Source: an uncultured Rhodospirillales bacterium
GTDB lineage: Bacteria; Pseudomonadota; Alphaproteobacteria; CAAGCB01; CAG-977
Length of the DNA: 64,000 bases
Assembly: GCA_902777205.1 (NCBI GenBank)
Contig: CACYSU010000012.1
Coordinates: forward strand, 1-64,000
Reading direction: 5' to 3'
The position numbers and the translations under genes are program-made. The notes under the pieces were generated by a model. It was given only the letters and a program-made list of their open reading frames with translations. It searched no databases and was not told the DNA's origin. Below, one piece after another: positions 36,880 through 46,871 of the stretch. Numbering within the stretch: the stretch's first letter is position 1; each line of letters starts with the position of its first letter.

Positions 36880-38804
36880 ACGCTGAAAAAACGCCGGAAA
36901 CGGCGGCGGAACAGCCGAAGAAAAAGGTTGACTTCCCGCTGTTGGACGCGATTAAAACGCCGGCCGACCTGCGCGCCCTGCCGTTGGAGGATCTGCCCTA
37001 TCTGGCGGAGGAGATCCGTCAGGAAATCATTCACGTCGTGTCGAATACGGGCGGTCATCTGGGCGCCAGTCTGGGGGTCGTCGAACTGACGATTGCGCTG
37101 CATTACGTTTTCAACACGCCCGAAGACCGTCTGATCTGGGATGTCGGGCATCAATGCTACGCCCACAAGTTGCTGACGGGGCGCAAAGACCGGTTCGCCG
37201 GATTGCGTCAGGCGGGCGGGCTGTCCGGTTTCACGAAACGGTCGGAAAGCGAATACGACCCGTTCGGGGCGGGGCACAGCTCCACGTCCATATCGGCGGC
37301 GGTCGGCATGGCCGCGGCGCGCGATATGCTGTACCGCAAAAACAACGTCATCAGCGTGATCGGCGACGGGTCGATGAGCGCGGGCATGGCGTTCGAGGCG
37401 TTGAACAACGCGGGGTCGAAAAATTCGCGGCTGGTCGTGGTTTTGAACGACAACGATATGTCGATCGCGCGGCCGGTCGGGGCGTTGAGCCACCATTTGT
37501 CGCACCTGATTTCGTCGAAACCCTATATGACTTTGCGTCAGGTCGCGCTGGACATGGCGTCGCGCCTGCCGCAATTTGTCAAGGAAACCGCGCTGAAGGC
37601 CGAACGCCACGCCAAGGGGTTTGTGACCGGCGGCACGTTGTTCGAGGAAATGGGGTTCTATTACGTCGGGCCGATCGACGGCCACAGTTTCGACCAGCTG
37701 ATTCCGATTTTGACGAATATCCGCGACGCCAAAGAGGATTACCCGATTTTGGTGCACGTCGTGACGCACAAGGGCAAAGGTTACGAACCCGCCGAAAAAT
37801 GGCCGTCGAAATACCACGGCGTGACCGGTTTCGACATTGAAACCGGTGAATTTCAGCCGAAAAAATGCACACGTCCGACTTTTACGCAGGTGTTTTCCGA
37901 CACGATCGTGACTTTGGCCAAAAAGGACAAGAAAATCGCGGCGATCACGGCGGCGATGCCGGCGGGAACGGGATTGGACGCGTTTGCGGAAAAATTCCCC
38001 GACCGGTTTTTTGATGTGGGCATTGCGGAACAGCACGCCGTGACGTTCGCGGCGGGGCTGGCGTGCGAGGGGATCAGGCCCTTTGTCGCGCTGTATTCCA
38101 GCTTTTTGCAGCGCGCTTACGATCAGGTGCTGCACGATGTCGCTTTGCAAAAACTGCCCGTGCGGTTCGCGATCGACAGGGCGGGATTCGTCGGCGAAGA
38201 CGGCGCGACGCACCACGGCGCGTTCGATCTGGCGATGCTGTGCCCGATCCCGAACATGATCGTCATGGCGCCGTCGGATCAGGCGGAATTGCAGCGGATG
38301 CTGGCGACCATGGCGCAAATCGACGACGCGCCGTCCGCCGTGCGTTATCCGCGCGGGGCGGGTGTGCTGCCCGATATGCCGGATTGTTACGACCCGTTGG
38401 AAATCGGGCGCGGGCGCATCGTGCGCGAAGGCAACCGCGCGGCGATCCTCAGTTTGGGGACGCGGCTGGACGCGTGTTTGAACGCGGCGGATATGCTGGC
38501 GCTGGAGGGCGTTTCCGCCACCGTCGCCGACGCGCGTTTCGCCAAGCCGTTCGATACGGAGCTGCTGCGCGAATTGGTCGAGGGGCATCAGGCTCTGGCC
38601 GTTGTTGAAGAGGGCGTGCAGGGCGGTTTCGGCGCGTCGGTGATGACGTGGCTGGCGAACAACGGATTGCTGGAAAAAACGAAAGTGCGTTTTTTGACGA
38701 TGCCGGACGCTTTCATCGAACAGGCGGGCATGGAACGCCAGTACGAATTGGCGGGGCTGAACGCGCGGGCGATCGCGGACGCCGTCGCCGCCATGGTGAA
38801 ATAA
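36876..38804 (+). CDS. dxs: 1-deoxy-D-xylulose-5-phosphate synthase
   Basis: Predicted 642-residue thiamine-diphosphate enzyme, the first step of the MEP pathway. It has the early [19 protein letters not shown], the TPP/Mg site [18 protein letters not shown] with N in NDNDMSI, and the [18 protein letters not shown] segment that defines DXS. It joins pyruvate and glyceraldehyde 3-phosphate; tpiA, which supplies the latter, is at 53 kb. It is coupled to ispA and followed 3 bases later by tlyA. Confidence 0.97.
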   Translation: MNAEKTPETAAEQPKKKVDFPLLDAIKTPADLRALPLEDLPYLAEEIRQEIIHVVSNTGGHLGASLGVVELTIALHYVFNTPEDRLIWDVGHQCYAHKLLTGRKDRFAGLRQAGGLSGFTKRSESEYDPFGAGHSSTSISAAVGMAAARDMLYRKNNVISVIGDGSMSAGMAFEALNNAGSKNSRLVVVLNDNDMSIARPVGALSHHLSHLISSKPYMTLRQVALDMASRLPQFVKETALKAERHAKGFVTGGTLFEEMGFYYVGPIDGHSFDQLIPILTNIRDAKEDYPILVHVVTHKGKGYEPAEKWPSKYHGVTGFDIETGEFQPKKCTRPTFTQVFSDTIVTLAKKDKKIAAITAAMPAGTGLDAFAEKFPDRFFDVGIAEQHAVTFAAGLACEGIRPFVALYSSFLQRAYDQVLHDVALQKLPVRFAIDRAGFVGEDGATHHGAFDLAMLCPIPNMIVMAPSDQAELQRMLATMAQIDDAPSAVRYPRGAGVLPDMPDCYDPLEIGRGRIVREGNRAAILSLGTRLDACLNAADMLALEGVSATVADARFAKPFDTELLRELVEGHQALAVVEEGVQGGFGASVMTWLANNGLLEKTKVRFLTMPDAFIEQAGMERQYELAGLNARAIADAVAAMVK

Positions 38805-38807
38805 GCG

Positions 38808-39548
38808 ATGAAAAAACGGGCGGATGTCCTGCTGGTTGAACAGGGGTTGGCGGAAAACGCGGCGAAAGCGCAGGCGTTGATCATGGCCGGATCGGTTCTG
38901 GCGGGGACGAAGCGAATCGACCACGCGGGCGATATGCTGAAACCCGACACCGTTTTGACGGTCAAGGGAAAGCCGTTCCCGTGGGTGTCGCGCGGCGGGT
39001 TGAAGCTGGTCAAGGGATTGGACGAATCGGGGATCGACCCGACGGGATTCGTTTGCATTGATGTCGGGTGTTCGACGGGCGGATTCACGGACGTTTTGCT
39101 GGCGCGCGGGGCGGCGAAAGTCTATGCCGTCGATGTCGGATACGGCCAGTTCGCGCAGAAACTGCGGGTCGATCCGCGGGTTGTGTTGCTGGAACGCACG
39201 AACGCGCGGCATTTGACCGCCGAACACATTCCGGAACCGGTCGATCTGATCGTTTGCGACGCCAGTTTCATCCGGTTGGAAAACGTGCTGCCGGCGGCGT
39301 TGGGATTCGCGAAAAAATCGGGAGCGCACCTGATCGCGCTGATCAAACCGCAATTCGAGGTGGAACGCGGGCAGGTCGGCGAAAACGGCGTCGTGCGCGA
39401 TCCGGAACTGCACCGCGCGGTGTGCGCCCGCGTGCGCGAATGGGTTGACGGGCTGGCGGGATGGACGGTCAAAGGGATTTGCCAAAGCCCGATCAAAGGC
39501 CCCGAAGGCAACATCGAATTTCTGATTTACGCCGATTGCGCCGGTTGA
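38808..39548 (+). CDS. tlyA: TlyA-family rRNA 2'-O-methyltransferase
   Basis: Predicted 246-residue protein. An N-terminal S4 RNA-binding domain (KKRADVLLVEQGLAENAAKA) precedes a FtsJ/RrmJ-type methyltransferase domain with AdoMet loop IDVGCSTGGFTDVLL and catalytic-type ALIKPQFE. Family members 2'-O-methylate 16S and/or 23S rRNA cytidines; some are also called haemolysins on weak grounds. The dxs-tlyA link is common. A terminator overlaps its stop codon. Confidence 0.93.
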   Translation: MKKRADVLLVEQGLAENAAKAQALIMAGSVLAGTKRIDHAGDMLKPDTVLTVKGKPFPWVSRGGLKLVKGLDESGIDPTGFVCIDVGCSTGGFTDVLLARGAAKVYAVDVGYGQFAQKLRVDPRVVLLERTNARHLTAEHIPEPVDLIVCDASFIRLENVLPAALGFAKKSGAHLIALIKPQFEVERGQVGENGVVRDPELHRAVCARVREWVDGLAGWTVKGICQSPIKGPEGNIEFLIYADCAG

Positions 39549-39568
39549 TTTTTTTGCCGGCGTTTTTT
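39538..39568 (+). terminator. Rho-independent terminator after tlyA
   Basis: CGCCGG (39539-39544) pairs with CCGGCG (39557-39562), followed by six T. The left arm overlaps the end of tlyA. The 11-base loop is T-rich. Confidence 0.65.
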
Positions 39569-39655
39569 AACGGCCTCCCTTGTCCGATTGATAGATTCTT
39601 TTAATCTTTTTTCGATAAGATGCACGGCGTATGCGTCTATAAAGGATTAACTGAA

Positions 39656-42600
39656 ATGCGCCTGATTGATAATATGTCCGGTTTCAAGGGACGGCTGCTG
39701 CTGTCAACGGCATTGACCGCCGCGGTTTTCATTCCCGTTTCCGAAACGGCCGCCCAAACCGTCGTCAACAATAAACAGTCGGTCAGCGGCGTCATTCAAG
39801 GGCGGTACGTTCTGAACGGCGGCACATGGACGGGGACCGGCGGCGATATCAACGGCATTAAAGATGTTCACGGCGTGCCGGGCAGCGATACGTTTGAAAA
39901 CGGACTGTATCAAATTTCGGCCGGCGGTTTGTCCATTCAGGGATCGGACACGCGGATTGATTTCGACGGCGGCGTGATTTGGGATTATTCGGCGTATGTT
40001 CCGTCGTTTCCGTCGGGGGCTTCGGGGAAACTGTACAGCGGGGAGACAGTTTATCCGACACAGATTACGGGCGATTTGACCGTCAACAACGGGACGTTCA
40101 CGGGCGCGATCGACATCCGCAAAGGCGCGAAACAGTCGATATTGACGGGGGTGGATAAAGACGGCAATGAAATCGAATACACCGTCAGATCAAAGGGCGA
40201 TTTGAGCATTTCGGGCGGCACGTTTTTCTTTTCCAAAGATTCCCAGTTTAAAATGTACGACACGAACGAAGGCACGCTGTACATGACGGGCGGCAACTGG
40301 TACGTCGGTTACGACATCGGCAGCGACGGCGGAAAGGGCGTGGCGACGGCGGGGGTGACCACAACCGTTGATGCGGGGAAGGGCAACAACCTCTATCTGC
40401 GCGGCGGCAAATACGACATCGCCGAGGGCAGCGTGTTGAAACTGACGGGGTGGGAAGGAACGATGGAAACCGCCTCTGCGTCCTATGAATTTTCGGGAAA
40501 AGGGACACTGTCCGTCGGATTTAGCAACGGGTTCGCGATCCGGTCCGATGTCAAGTGGGACGACGGGACGTTGAATCAAAGCACGGGCAGCTTGACAATC
40601 GCCAAACAAGTGACCGTCAACGCCTTTACGCAAAGCAGTCAGGGGACTTTGAGCATTCTTGACGGCGGCGTCTTGTCGGTGGCCAGCGACGTGAAAATGG
40701 ACGGCAACCTGACCGGAAAAGGCACGTTGAAACTGACGGGGACGGCAAACGGCACGATCGGCGGCTTGAAAGAATTCGGCACGATTGTCGTGGGCGAAGG
40801 GACGTTGACGTTCGCGCGCGGGAACGACACGGAAAAAGCCGCGCTGGACTATCTGGTCGGCGCGGTCGGCGACGGCAAGATCGGCACGATCAGGATCGAG
40901 GGGCAAACCTACGCCGGCACGGTGACGCTGAACAATTCGGTGTTGAAACTGACGGGCGAACTGATTACGGATTCGCTGGACATGGGACAGGGCGACATCG
41001 TTTTCGTCAAAGGGGCGGAGGGCGTCACCAACGGCAAGCTGACGCTGAAAGGCGAAACGACGATTTGGAACAACTCCCGCATCATTACAGAGGCGACGAC
41101 GGAATACGCCGACGCCACGGCGGGGGTGGTAACCGCGAAGGACGGAACGGTTTTGACGTTCGCGGACGCCGAAGGGTCGGACGAAAACACGCATTTTGAA
41201 AGCAACAAGCTGACCGTTTCCGTCGAAAACGGCGCGTCCATGGTGTCGAACGCGAAACAGGTGTCCTTTGACACGTTGAAAATGACCAAAGGGTCGGCGA
41301 CGGTCGAATCGGGGGCTTTGAATGTCAATACCGTCGTTTTGGGCGACGGGACGGCGAACACGGGGACGCTGACCGTCAACGACGGCGGAACCGTCAACGT
41401 TAAAAGCGCGCTGACGGCCGATTTGGGCGCGAAAGTCGAAATCAACGGCGTTTTGAACGTCGCCCAGCTGGTCGCCAAAGGGCAAAAGGACGGCGTGTCC
41501 ACCATTTCGGGTTCCGGCACGCTGAACATTACATATTCCGCGGATCTGAAAGGCAAAATCGACGGGCTGGCGCATTTGAACGTGACGGGAAAGGCCGGTA
41601 ATGCGGCCAAGGCGACGTTCGGCGGCGAATATTCCGACCGGATAGGTGAAATGAAAGTGAGCTACGGCGAAGTCCTGTTGAAAAAAGAAGGGACGCTGAC
41701 AATTGATTCGCTGCAGCTGGATCACGGAAAAATTTTGCTGGACAATGAAAAATCAGTCTTGGCCTTGCGTCAATCTCCGGGCGAGGACGGCGGCATTTCC
41801 GGCGAGGGGAATTCGATTTCCGGCAAAGGGACGCTGGAGCTTTTGAACAACGCCAGCATTAAATTTTCAGGCGGAACAGCCGGCAACGTCGGGTATCTGG
41901 GCGGTTTGAAAATCGGGCAGGGAACGGCGACGATCACGGGCGACACGACGTTGGGCAGCGTGTCGTTTTCCGCGGATGTCGGCGGCGTTTTGCAGATTGA
42001 CAAGGACGCGACCCTGACCCTGAGCGACGCGGACGGAAAATGCACGCGCGCGGATAAATGCAGTATCGTGACAAAAGTCGGCAACGTCGTCAGGGGCGAA
42101 GGGACGCTGCATCTGGTCAACGGCGACGGTTCGACGTTCTACGGCATTGTCGATTTGGGACGGCTGACGCTGGATTCGGGCGTGACCAGAACGATCAGCT
42201 TCAATTCGTCGGCCGAATCGAAAATCGGCATACTGGATGCGAATTATGACAGCAATATCGTTGTCGGCGGCGTTTTGACGATCGGCCGGATCAACGGCGA
42301 CGCCACGATTTTCGGCAACGGGACGCTGACCGTCAACGGACAGGAGGACGGCAAGTTCGTCACCACCGGAAAGGGCGAGTTGAAAAACCTGCATATCGGC
42401 GGCGATCTGGCCGTCAAGGACGCGCAGATCGGCAATATTACTTTCGACAAAGCCGACAGCGGTTTGAAAGTGGTAGGGACGACGACCGTCACCGGAAACA
42501 TCACGGCGGGCGCGGGCAACGTCGTTTCCGGCGCCACGCTGGTTTTGAACGGCGGAACGGGAACGTTCAATTCGACGCTGGACAAATTGAACAAACTGGT

Positions 42601-45600
42601 TGTTAAAAACGCGACGCTGAACGTCATGTCCGACACGCAGGCCGGCAAAACCGGCGGCGGTTTGTCGCTGGACGGCGGCGCGACCGTCAATGTCGGAACG
42701 GGCAAAACCCTGACCGTCATCGGGACGCTGGGCAACAACGGGGACGACAACATCATCACGGGCGCGGGGTCGCTGACGTTGAAAGACGGCGTGTCCGTCG
42801 ATGCGGTTTTGAATAAAATCGGCAATGTCGGCATTACGGGAAGTTCCACGGCTAAAATCAACAAAACGGCCGATATTACCGGAAACCTGACGGTGGGAAG
42901 CACATCCTCTTTGCTGTTTAACGGCGGAACGGTCGGCGGCACGCTGGATGTTGACGGCGCCATGACCGTCGCGGGCGACACAACCGTGACCAACGTTGTC
43001 AACGGCGGGGCGATCGGCATCAACGCCGACACGGTGTTCACCGTCACGGGCGACATCGACACGGGCGACATCGACACGGGCGCGTCGTTCAAAGGGACGA
43101 ACCTGTCATCCGTTTTGCGGCTGGCCGGCAACGCGACGGGGACGCTGAACCTGAACAGCGGGGCGGGGTTCGCCGGAACGATCCGGATCGGGCACGGAAC
43201 GCTGACCGTCAACACGACGGATCCCGTCGGCGCGATTGAATTCATCGACGATCAGGGCGGCGTGCTGAACATCGCCAAGGAATTGACCGTCGGGTCGATC
43301 AAAACGGCCGGATCGAACCAAATCACCGGCATCGGCACGTTGTCGATCAACGGTTCGGGGTCGGAATTCCGCGCGGCCATCAGCAATTTGGGCACGCTGA
43401 AAATGAAAGGGTCGGCTTCGGACGCGAAATTCTACAACAACATCCTGATCGACACGCTGGCGTTTGAAAACGGCGGTTCCGTCATTTTGAACGAAGGCAT
43501 GGCGATGACGGTCACCAACCTGACCCAAAGCGGTAGTGTCGGCAGCGTTTACGGCAACGGCGCGTTCATCGCGGGGACGGGGGATGTCGCGTTGTCCACG
43601 GGCGGCAATTATCTGGCGTCGGCGACGATCGGGTCGGGCGTGATGAACTTTGTCGGCAATTCGTCGATCGGGACGCTGCGCTATTCGTCGCAAACGGGCA
43701 CGATCAACATCAAAAGCGGCGTCACCGTTTCCGTCGGGTCGGACTTTTCCGGCATCGGCGTGCTGAAAGGCGACGCGGACGCGAATTTGGTATTGAAAGG
43801 CAACGCCAACGCCGTGTTCGACAACGCCGAACAGTTCAAAGGCAACATTTCGGCCGACGCCGGTTCGCTGACGTTCCGTTCGACGACGGATCTGACGACC
43901 CTGAACCTGAACACCGCGACGGCGAAATTCCTGTACGGCGCGAAAATCAACACCGCGAACATCGCGGACGGTTTGGCCGAATTCAGGGATGTCGCCGATG
44001 TGGAAACGGTCAACATTCTGGGCACGGGCGGCGTGCATTTCAAAAAGGCCGCCGATATCGAAGCGTTACACGTCGGATCGGGATACGCGACGTTTGACGC
44101 CGCGTCCACGGTCGGCGTCGGCGACGTGAACGCCGGCGGCGTGCTGAATCTGGGCACGTCGCATCTGACGGTGGACAACGGCAGCTTTAGTTTCAACGAC
44201 AATTCCGCGCTGTCCCTGCGCATTTCGCGCGACGCGACGGACGCCGACGGCAAGGTTTTGTCGGACGGGTACGGGCGCATCTCGCTTAAGGGCGGCCAGC
44301 TGAACATCTATAACAACGTCAAACTGAATTTGACGGTCGATTACGGTTTGAACACCGCAAAGGACGGTTCCGTTTTCACAATCATCGACGGGACGGTCGG
44401 TCAGGGTGAATTCGTCGTGTCGAACAACCGCTATGACTTCAAGGCGGAAACCTGCGGCGCCGGCCGATGCTACCGTTTGACGCAAACGGCGACGGGCGGC
44501 GAAGTCGTGGAAAAGGAACAGGGCAACAAAAACCAGATCAGCACGGCGCAGGCGTTTTTGGACGCCGACCTGTTCGATCCGGGGACGAAGATTTTCCAAG
44601 TCGCCGAACATTTGGACGCGTTGTCGCAGAAAAACGAAACGGCGCGGTCGTATCTGAACGCGCTGACCGCCCTTGCGCCCGACGTGACCGGCGCGATGAC
44701 GCGTCAGCAGATCGCCGTCCATTCCAAAATTTCCAACACCCTGTCGGCGCGTTTGAACGGGTTGATGGGCACGATGGGCAGTTCGTCCAGAACGTATCGG
44801 GACATCCAGCGGATGTACGGCCGTTCCGGCGGGTCGCCCTACAGCTCGCGTTTCATGCGGGCGGAGGATTACTACCGCCGCGCGGGATATTACGATCAGG
44901 ACGACAGACCCGTGACGCGTCCGCGTCCGGCTTATCAGCGCCGGATCGAACCCGATTCCGCCGAAGCCGTCGAAAACCGCGCCGAACGCAAACGCTGGGC
45001 GAAGAAAAAAGCCACCTATTCGCGTCCGAAAAACTTCGGTTTGTGGGCGCAGGGCTATTACAACACGGCCGAATACCTGTCCGCGAACAAACCCGAGGGC
45101 TTTTCCGGCGACACGACCGGTTTCGCCATCGGCGCCGATGTCGAGCTGCTGGACGTTTTCGCCGTCGGTATCGGGTACGCTTCGACCTCCGCGTCCGTCG
45201 ATTCGCTGCAGCGCGACACGGACGTGACGGGGGATTCGTTCTTCCTGTACGGGATGTACAAACCGTCCGACTGGTTCGTCAGCGGCGTTTTGAACATGAC
45301 GTCGATGAGCTATGACGAACAAAAGGACATTTCCGGCATGACCCTGACGGACAAATACGACGGTTCGTCGATCGGTATGAACGTAATGGTCGGAAAGGAT
45401 TTGAAAACGTGGACGCCCGCCGTCGGGCTGCGCTATGTTTCCGCCGATCGCGACGCGCATCAGGATGAAATCGGCCAGAACGTTCCGTCCGTTTCCGTCA
45501 GCACGCTGTCGCTGGCGGCCGAAGCGCGGTGGAAACGCGATTTCGCGCGGTCGGGCGATTCCCTGTGGCACGGCGAACTGTCCGCCGGCATGACCTACGA

Positions 45601-45817
45601 CCTGTCGTCGTCGGGTGAAAGCGCGGCGGTCAGCTTGCCGAACGGGGCGACCTACACCGTCGAAGGCGACGAATTCAACGCGCTGGGCGTCGAACTGGGC
45701 GGTGTGATCGCCTATATGGTCGGCGAACACGTCGATATTTCCGCCGGATACAATCTGGAATGGCGGCAGGATTACCTGTCGCACACGTTGACGGCCATGT
45801 TCCGGTATTCGTTCTGA
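39656..45817 (+). CDS. Giant type V autotransporter with beta-helical passenger
   Basis: Predicted 2053-residue protein. The ATG at 39656 has AAGGA 9 bases upstream and starts a long signal peptide ending near residue 35 (SETAAQ); an ATG 36 bases earlier only adds a poor leader. Residues about 36-1600 are Gly/Thr/Asn-rich repeats with a recurring GxGTLxh unit, as in parallel beta-helix passengers. A proline/arginine/tyrosine-rich linker (about 1705-1785) precedes the autotransporter barrel, from FGLWAQGYY to the terminal MFRYSF. It should be displayed at the cell surface. Two close cysteine pairs (CTRADKC, CGAGRC) are unusual in passengers. No protease or lipase site is recognised, so its role may be adhesion, which is unproven. 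Confidence 0.9.
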   Translation: MRLIDNMSGFKGRLLLSTALTAAVFIPVSETAAQTVVNNKQSVSGVIQGRYVLNGGTWTGTGGDINGIKDVHGVPGSDTFENGLYQISAGGLSIQGSDTRIDFDGGVIWDYSAYVPSFPSGASGKLYSGETVYPTQITGDLTVNNGTFTGAIDIRKGAKQSILTGVDKDGNEIEYTVRSKGDLSISGGTFFFSKDSQFKMYDTNEGTLYMTGGNWYVGYDIGSDGGKGVATAGVTTTVDAGKGNNLYLRGGKYDIAEGSVLKLTGWEGTMETASASYEFSGKGTLSVGFSNGFAIRSDVKWDDGTLNQSTGSLTIAKQVTVNAFTQSSQGTLSILDGGVLSVASDVKMDGNLTGKGTLKLTGTANGTIGGLKEFGTIVVGEGTLTFARGNDTEKAALDYLVGAVGDGKIGTIRIEGQTYAGTVTLNNSVLKLTGELITDSLDMGQGDIVFVKGAEGVTNGKLTLKGETTIWNNSRIITEATTEYADATAGVVTAKDGTVLTFADAEGSDENTHFESNKLTVSVENGASMVSNAKQVSFDTLKMTKGSATVESGALNVNTVVLGDGTANTGTLTVNDGGTVNVKSALTADLGAKVEINGVLNVAQLVAKGQKDGVSTISGSGTLNITYSADLKGKIDGLAHLNVTGKAGNAAKATFGGEYSDRIGEMKVSYGEVLLKKEGTLTIDSLQLDHGKILLDNEKSVLALRQSPGEDGGISGEGNSISGKGTLELLNNASIKFSGGTAGNVGYLGGLKIGQGTATITGDTTLGSVSFSADVGGVLQIDKDATLTLSDADGKCTRADKCSIVTKVGNVVRGEGTLHLVNGDGSTFYGIVDLGRLTLDSGVTRTISFNSSAESKIGILDANYDSNIVVGGVLTIGRINGDATIFGNGTLTVNGQEDGKFVTTGKGELKNLHIGGDLAVKDAQIGNITFDKADSGLKVVGTTTVTGNITAGAGNVVSGATLVLNGGTGTFNSTLDKLNKLVVKNATLNVMSDTQAGKTGGGLSLDGGATVNVGTGKTLTVIGTLGNNGDDNIITGAGSLTLKDGVSVDAVLNKIGNVGITGSSTAKINKTADITGNLTVGSTSSLLFNGGTVGGTLDVDGAMTVAGDTTVTNVVNGGAIGINADTVFTVTGDIDTGDIDTGASFKGTNLSSVLRLAGNATGTLNLNSGAGFAGTIRIGHGTLTVNTTDPVGAIEFIDDQGGVLNIAKELTVGSIKTAGSNQITGIGTLSINGSGSEFRAAISNLGTLKMKGSASDAKFYNNILIDTLAFENGGSVILNEGMAMTVTNLTQSGSVGSVYGNGAFIAGTGDVALSTGGNYLASATIGSGVMNFVGNSSIGTLRYSSQTGTINIKSGVTVSVGSDFSGIGVLKGDADANLVLKGNANAVFDNAEQFKGNISADAGSLTFRSTTDLTTLNLNTATAKFLYGAKINTANIADGLAEFRDVADVETVNILGTGGVHFKKAADIEALHVGSGYATFDAASTVGVGDVNAGGVLNLGTSHLTVDNGSFSFNDNSALSLRISRDATDADGKVLSDGYGRISLKGGQLNIYNNVKLNLTVDYGLNTAKDGSVFTIIDGTVGQGEFVVSNNRYDFKAETCGAGRCYRLTQTATGGEVVEKEQGNKNQISTAQAFLDADLFDPGTKIFQVAEHLDALSQKNETARSYLNALTALAPDVTGAMTRQQIAVHSKISNTLSARLNGLMGTMGSSSRTYRDIQRMYGRSGGSPYSSRFMRAEDYYRRAGYYDQDDRPVTRPRPAYQRRIEPDSAEAVENRAERKRWAKKKATYSRPKNFGLWAQGYYNTAEYLSANKPEGFSGDTTGFAIGADVELLDVFAVGIGYASTSASVDSLQRDTDVTGDSFFLYGMYKPSDWFVSGVLNMTSMSYDEQKDISGMTLTDKYDGSSIGMNVMVGKDLKTWTPAVGLRYVSADRDAHQDEIGQNVPSVSVSTLSLAAEARWKRDFARSGDSLWHGELSAGMTYDLSSSGESAAVSLPNGATYTVEGDEFNALGVELGGVIAYMVGEHVDISAGYNLEWRQDYLSHTLTAMFRYSF
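43051..43080 (+). repeat. In-frame 15-bp tandem repeat in the autotransporter passenger
   Basis: CGACATCGACACGGG occurs twice in a row (43051-43065, 43066-43080), giving GDIDT twice in the protein. The length is a multiple of three, so the frame is kept. Confidence 0.9.
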
Positions 45818-45831
45818 TAACGGCGAAAGAA

Positions 45832-45865
45832 AAAGGCGGATGCGGTCGGTGTCCGCCTTTTTTAT
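45832..45865 (+). terminator. Rho-independent terminator after the autotransporter gene
   Basis: AAAGGCGGA (45832-45840) pairs with TCCGCCTTT (45852-45860) and is followed by TTTATT. The stem core AAAGGCGG is the same as in terminators at 30203 and 57302. Confidence 0.88.
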
Positions 45866-45893
45866 TGTGTTAAAGACGTTCGTGAATTAAACT
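45865..45893 (+). promoter_or_regulatory. Candidate sigma-70 promoter of the thyX operon
   Basis: TTGTGT (45865-45870) and TAAACT (45888-45893), spacer 17, lie 35 bases before the thyX ATG. A perfect 14-base palindrome starts two bases downstream of the -10 box. Confidence 0.45.
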
Positions 45894-45894
45894 G

Positions 45895-45908
45895 TCGAAA
45901 ATTTTCGA
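45895..45908. promoter_or_regulatory. 14-bp perfect palindrome TCGAAAATTTTCGA before thyX
   Basis: The palindrome covers the probable transcription start of the thyX operon, a position where a dimeric repressor could bind. No regulator is identified. Confidence 0.4.
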
Positions 45909-45928
45909 TTACGGAGCTTTTGATCATC

Positions 45929-46870
45929 ATGGAACTGACCGCAGAACAACAGCGCGAAATCAACGAATTGGCCGCCGCGTCGTATCAAACGAAACGTCCG
46001 ACCGTTCCCGCGTTGGAAGAAATCCTTTACAAACCCTTTCCCGTTTTGGATCACGGGTTCGTGCGCGTCGTCGATTACATGGGCGACGATTCGGCGATCG
46101 TTCAGGCGGCGCGCGTGTCGTACGGCCGCGGAACGAAACAAACGTCGCAGGACAAGGGGCTGATCAACTATTTGATGCGCCACCGCCACACGTCGCCGTT
46201 TGAAATGTGTGAAATCAAGCTGCACGTCAAGCTGCCGATTTTCGTCGCGCGGCATTGGGTGCGCCACCGCACCGCCAGCATCAACGAATATTCGGCGCGC
46301 TATTCCATTTTGGACCGCGAATTCTATTTCCCGAAATTCGAGGACATGGCCGCGCAATCGACCGAAAACCACCAAGGGCGCGGCGAAGTCCTGTCCATGG
46401 CGGAGGCGCAGCAGGTGTTCGATTTGTTAAAGGCCGACGCGCTGAAATGCTATGACGATTACGAATATATGCTGAACGAAAACCCCGACGGCACGCGCAA
46501 GGACGAAAACCGCAAAGGGTTGGCGCGCGAATTGGCGCGGATGAACCTGCCGGTCAGCGTCTATACCCAATGGTATTGGAAAACGGATCTGCACAATCTG
46601 TTCCATTTCCTGTCCCTGCGCGCGGAATCGCACGCGCAAAAGGAAATCCGCGACTACGCCAACGTGATTTTGGACGTTTGCCGCAAATGGGTGCCTTTGG
46701 CGACCGAAGCGTTCGAGGAACACGCTTTGGGCGGGGCGCATCTGTCGAAAAAGGGGCTGGAACTGGTTCGCCGTCTGATCGGCGGGGAAAAGGCGGATCG
46801 CGAAACGGTCGGCATGATGAAAGGCGAATGGAACGAATTGAAAACCGTTCTGGGAATTAAGGAAGAGTGA
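45929..46870 (+). CDS. thyX: FAD-dependent thymidylate synthase
   Basis: Predicted 313-residue ThyX. The ATG at 45929 is chosen with GGAG upstream; a TTG three codons earlier is too close to that site. The signature [13 protein letters not shown] spans residues 112-124, and flanking segments ([47 protein letters not shown]) match. It methylates dUMP using methylene-folate and FADH2. One base separates it from hflK, so it may lead that operon. Confidence 0.97.
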   Translation: MELTAEQQREINELAAASYQTKRPTVPALEEILYKPFPVLDHGFVRVVDYMGDDSAIVQAARVSYGRGTKQTSQDKGLINYLMRHRHTSPFEMCEIKLHVKLPIFVARHWVRHRTASINEYSARYSILDREFYFPKFEDMAAQSTENHQGRGEVLSMAEAQQVFDLLKADALKCYDDYEYMLNENPDGTRKDENRKGLARELARMNLPVSVYTQWYWKTDLHNLFHFLSLRAESHAQKEIRDYANVILDVCRKWVPLATEAFEEHALGGAHLSKKGLELVRRLIGGEKADRETVGMMKGEWNELKTVLGIKEE

Positions 46871-46871
46871 C

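Noticed and set aside
36855-39485. 876-residue open frame on the minus strand across ispA, dxs and tlyA
   Set aside because: It is an antisense shadow; both genes on the plus strand have clear family motifs and the minus product is Arg/Gln/His-rich without any domain.
40190-45784. Several long minus-strand frames of Thr/Ser/Val or Arg/Gln type under the autotransporter
   Set aside because: They reflect the repetitive Gly/Thr coding of the plus strand and have no ribosome site or domain.
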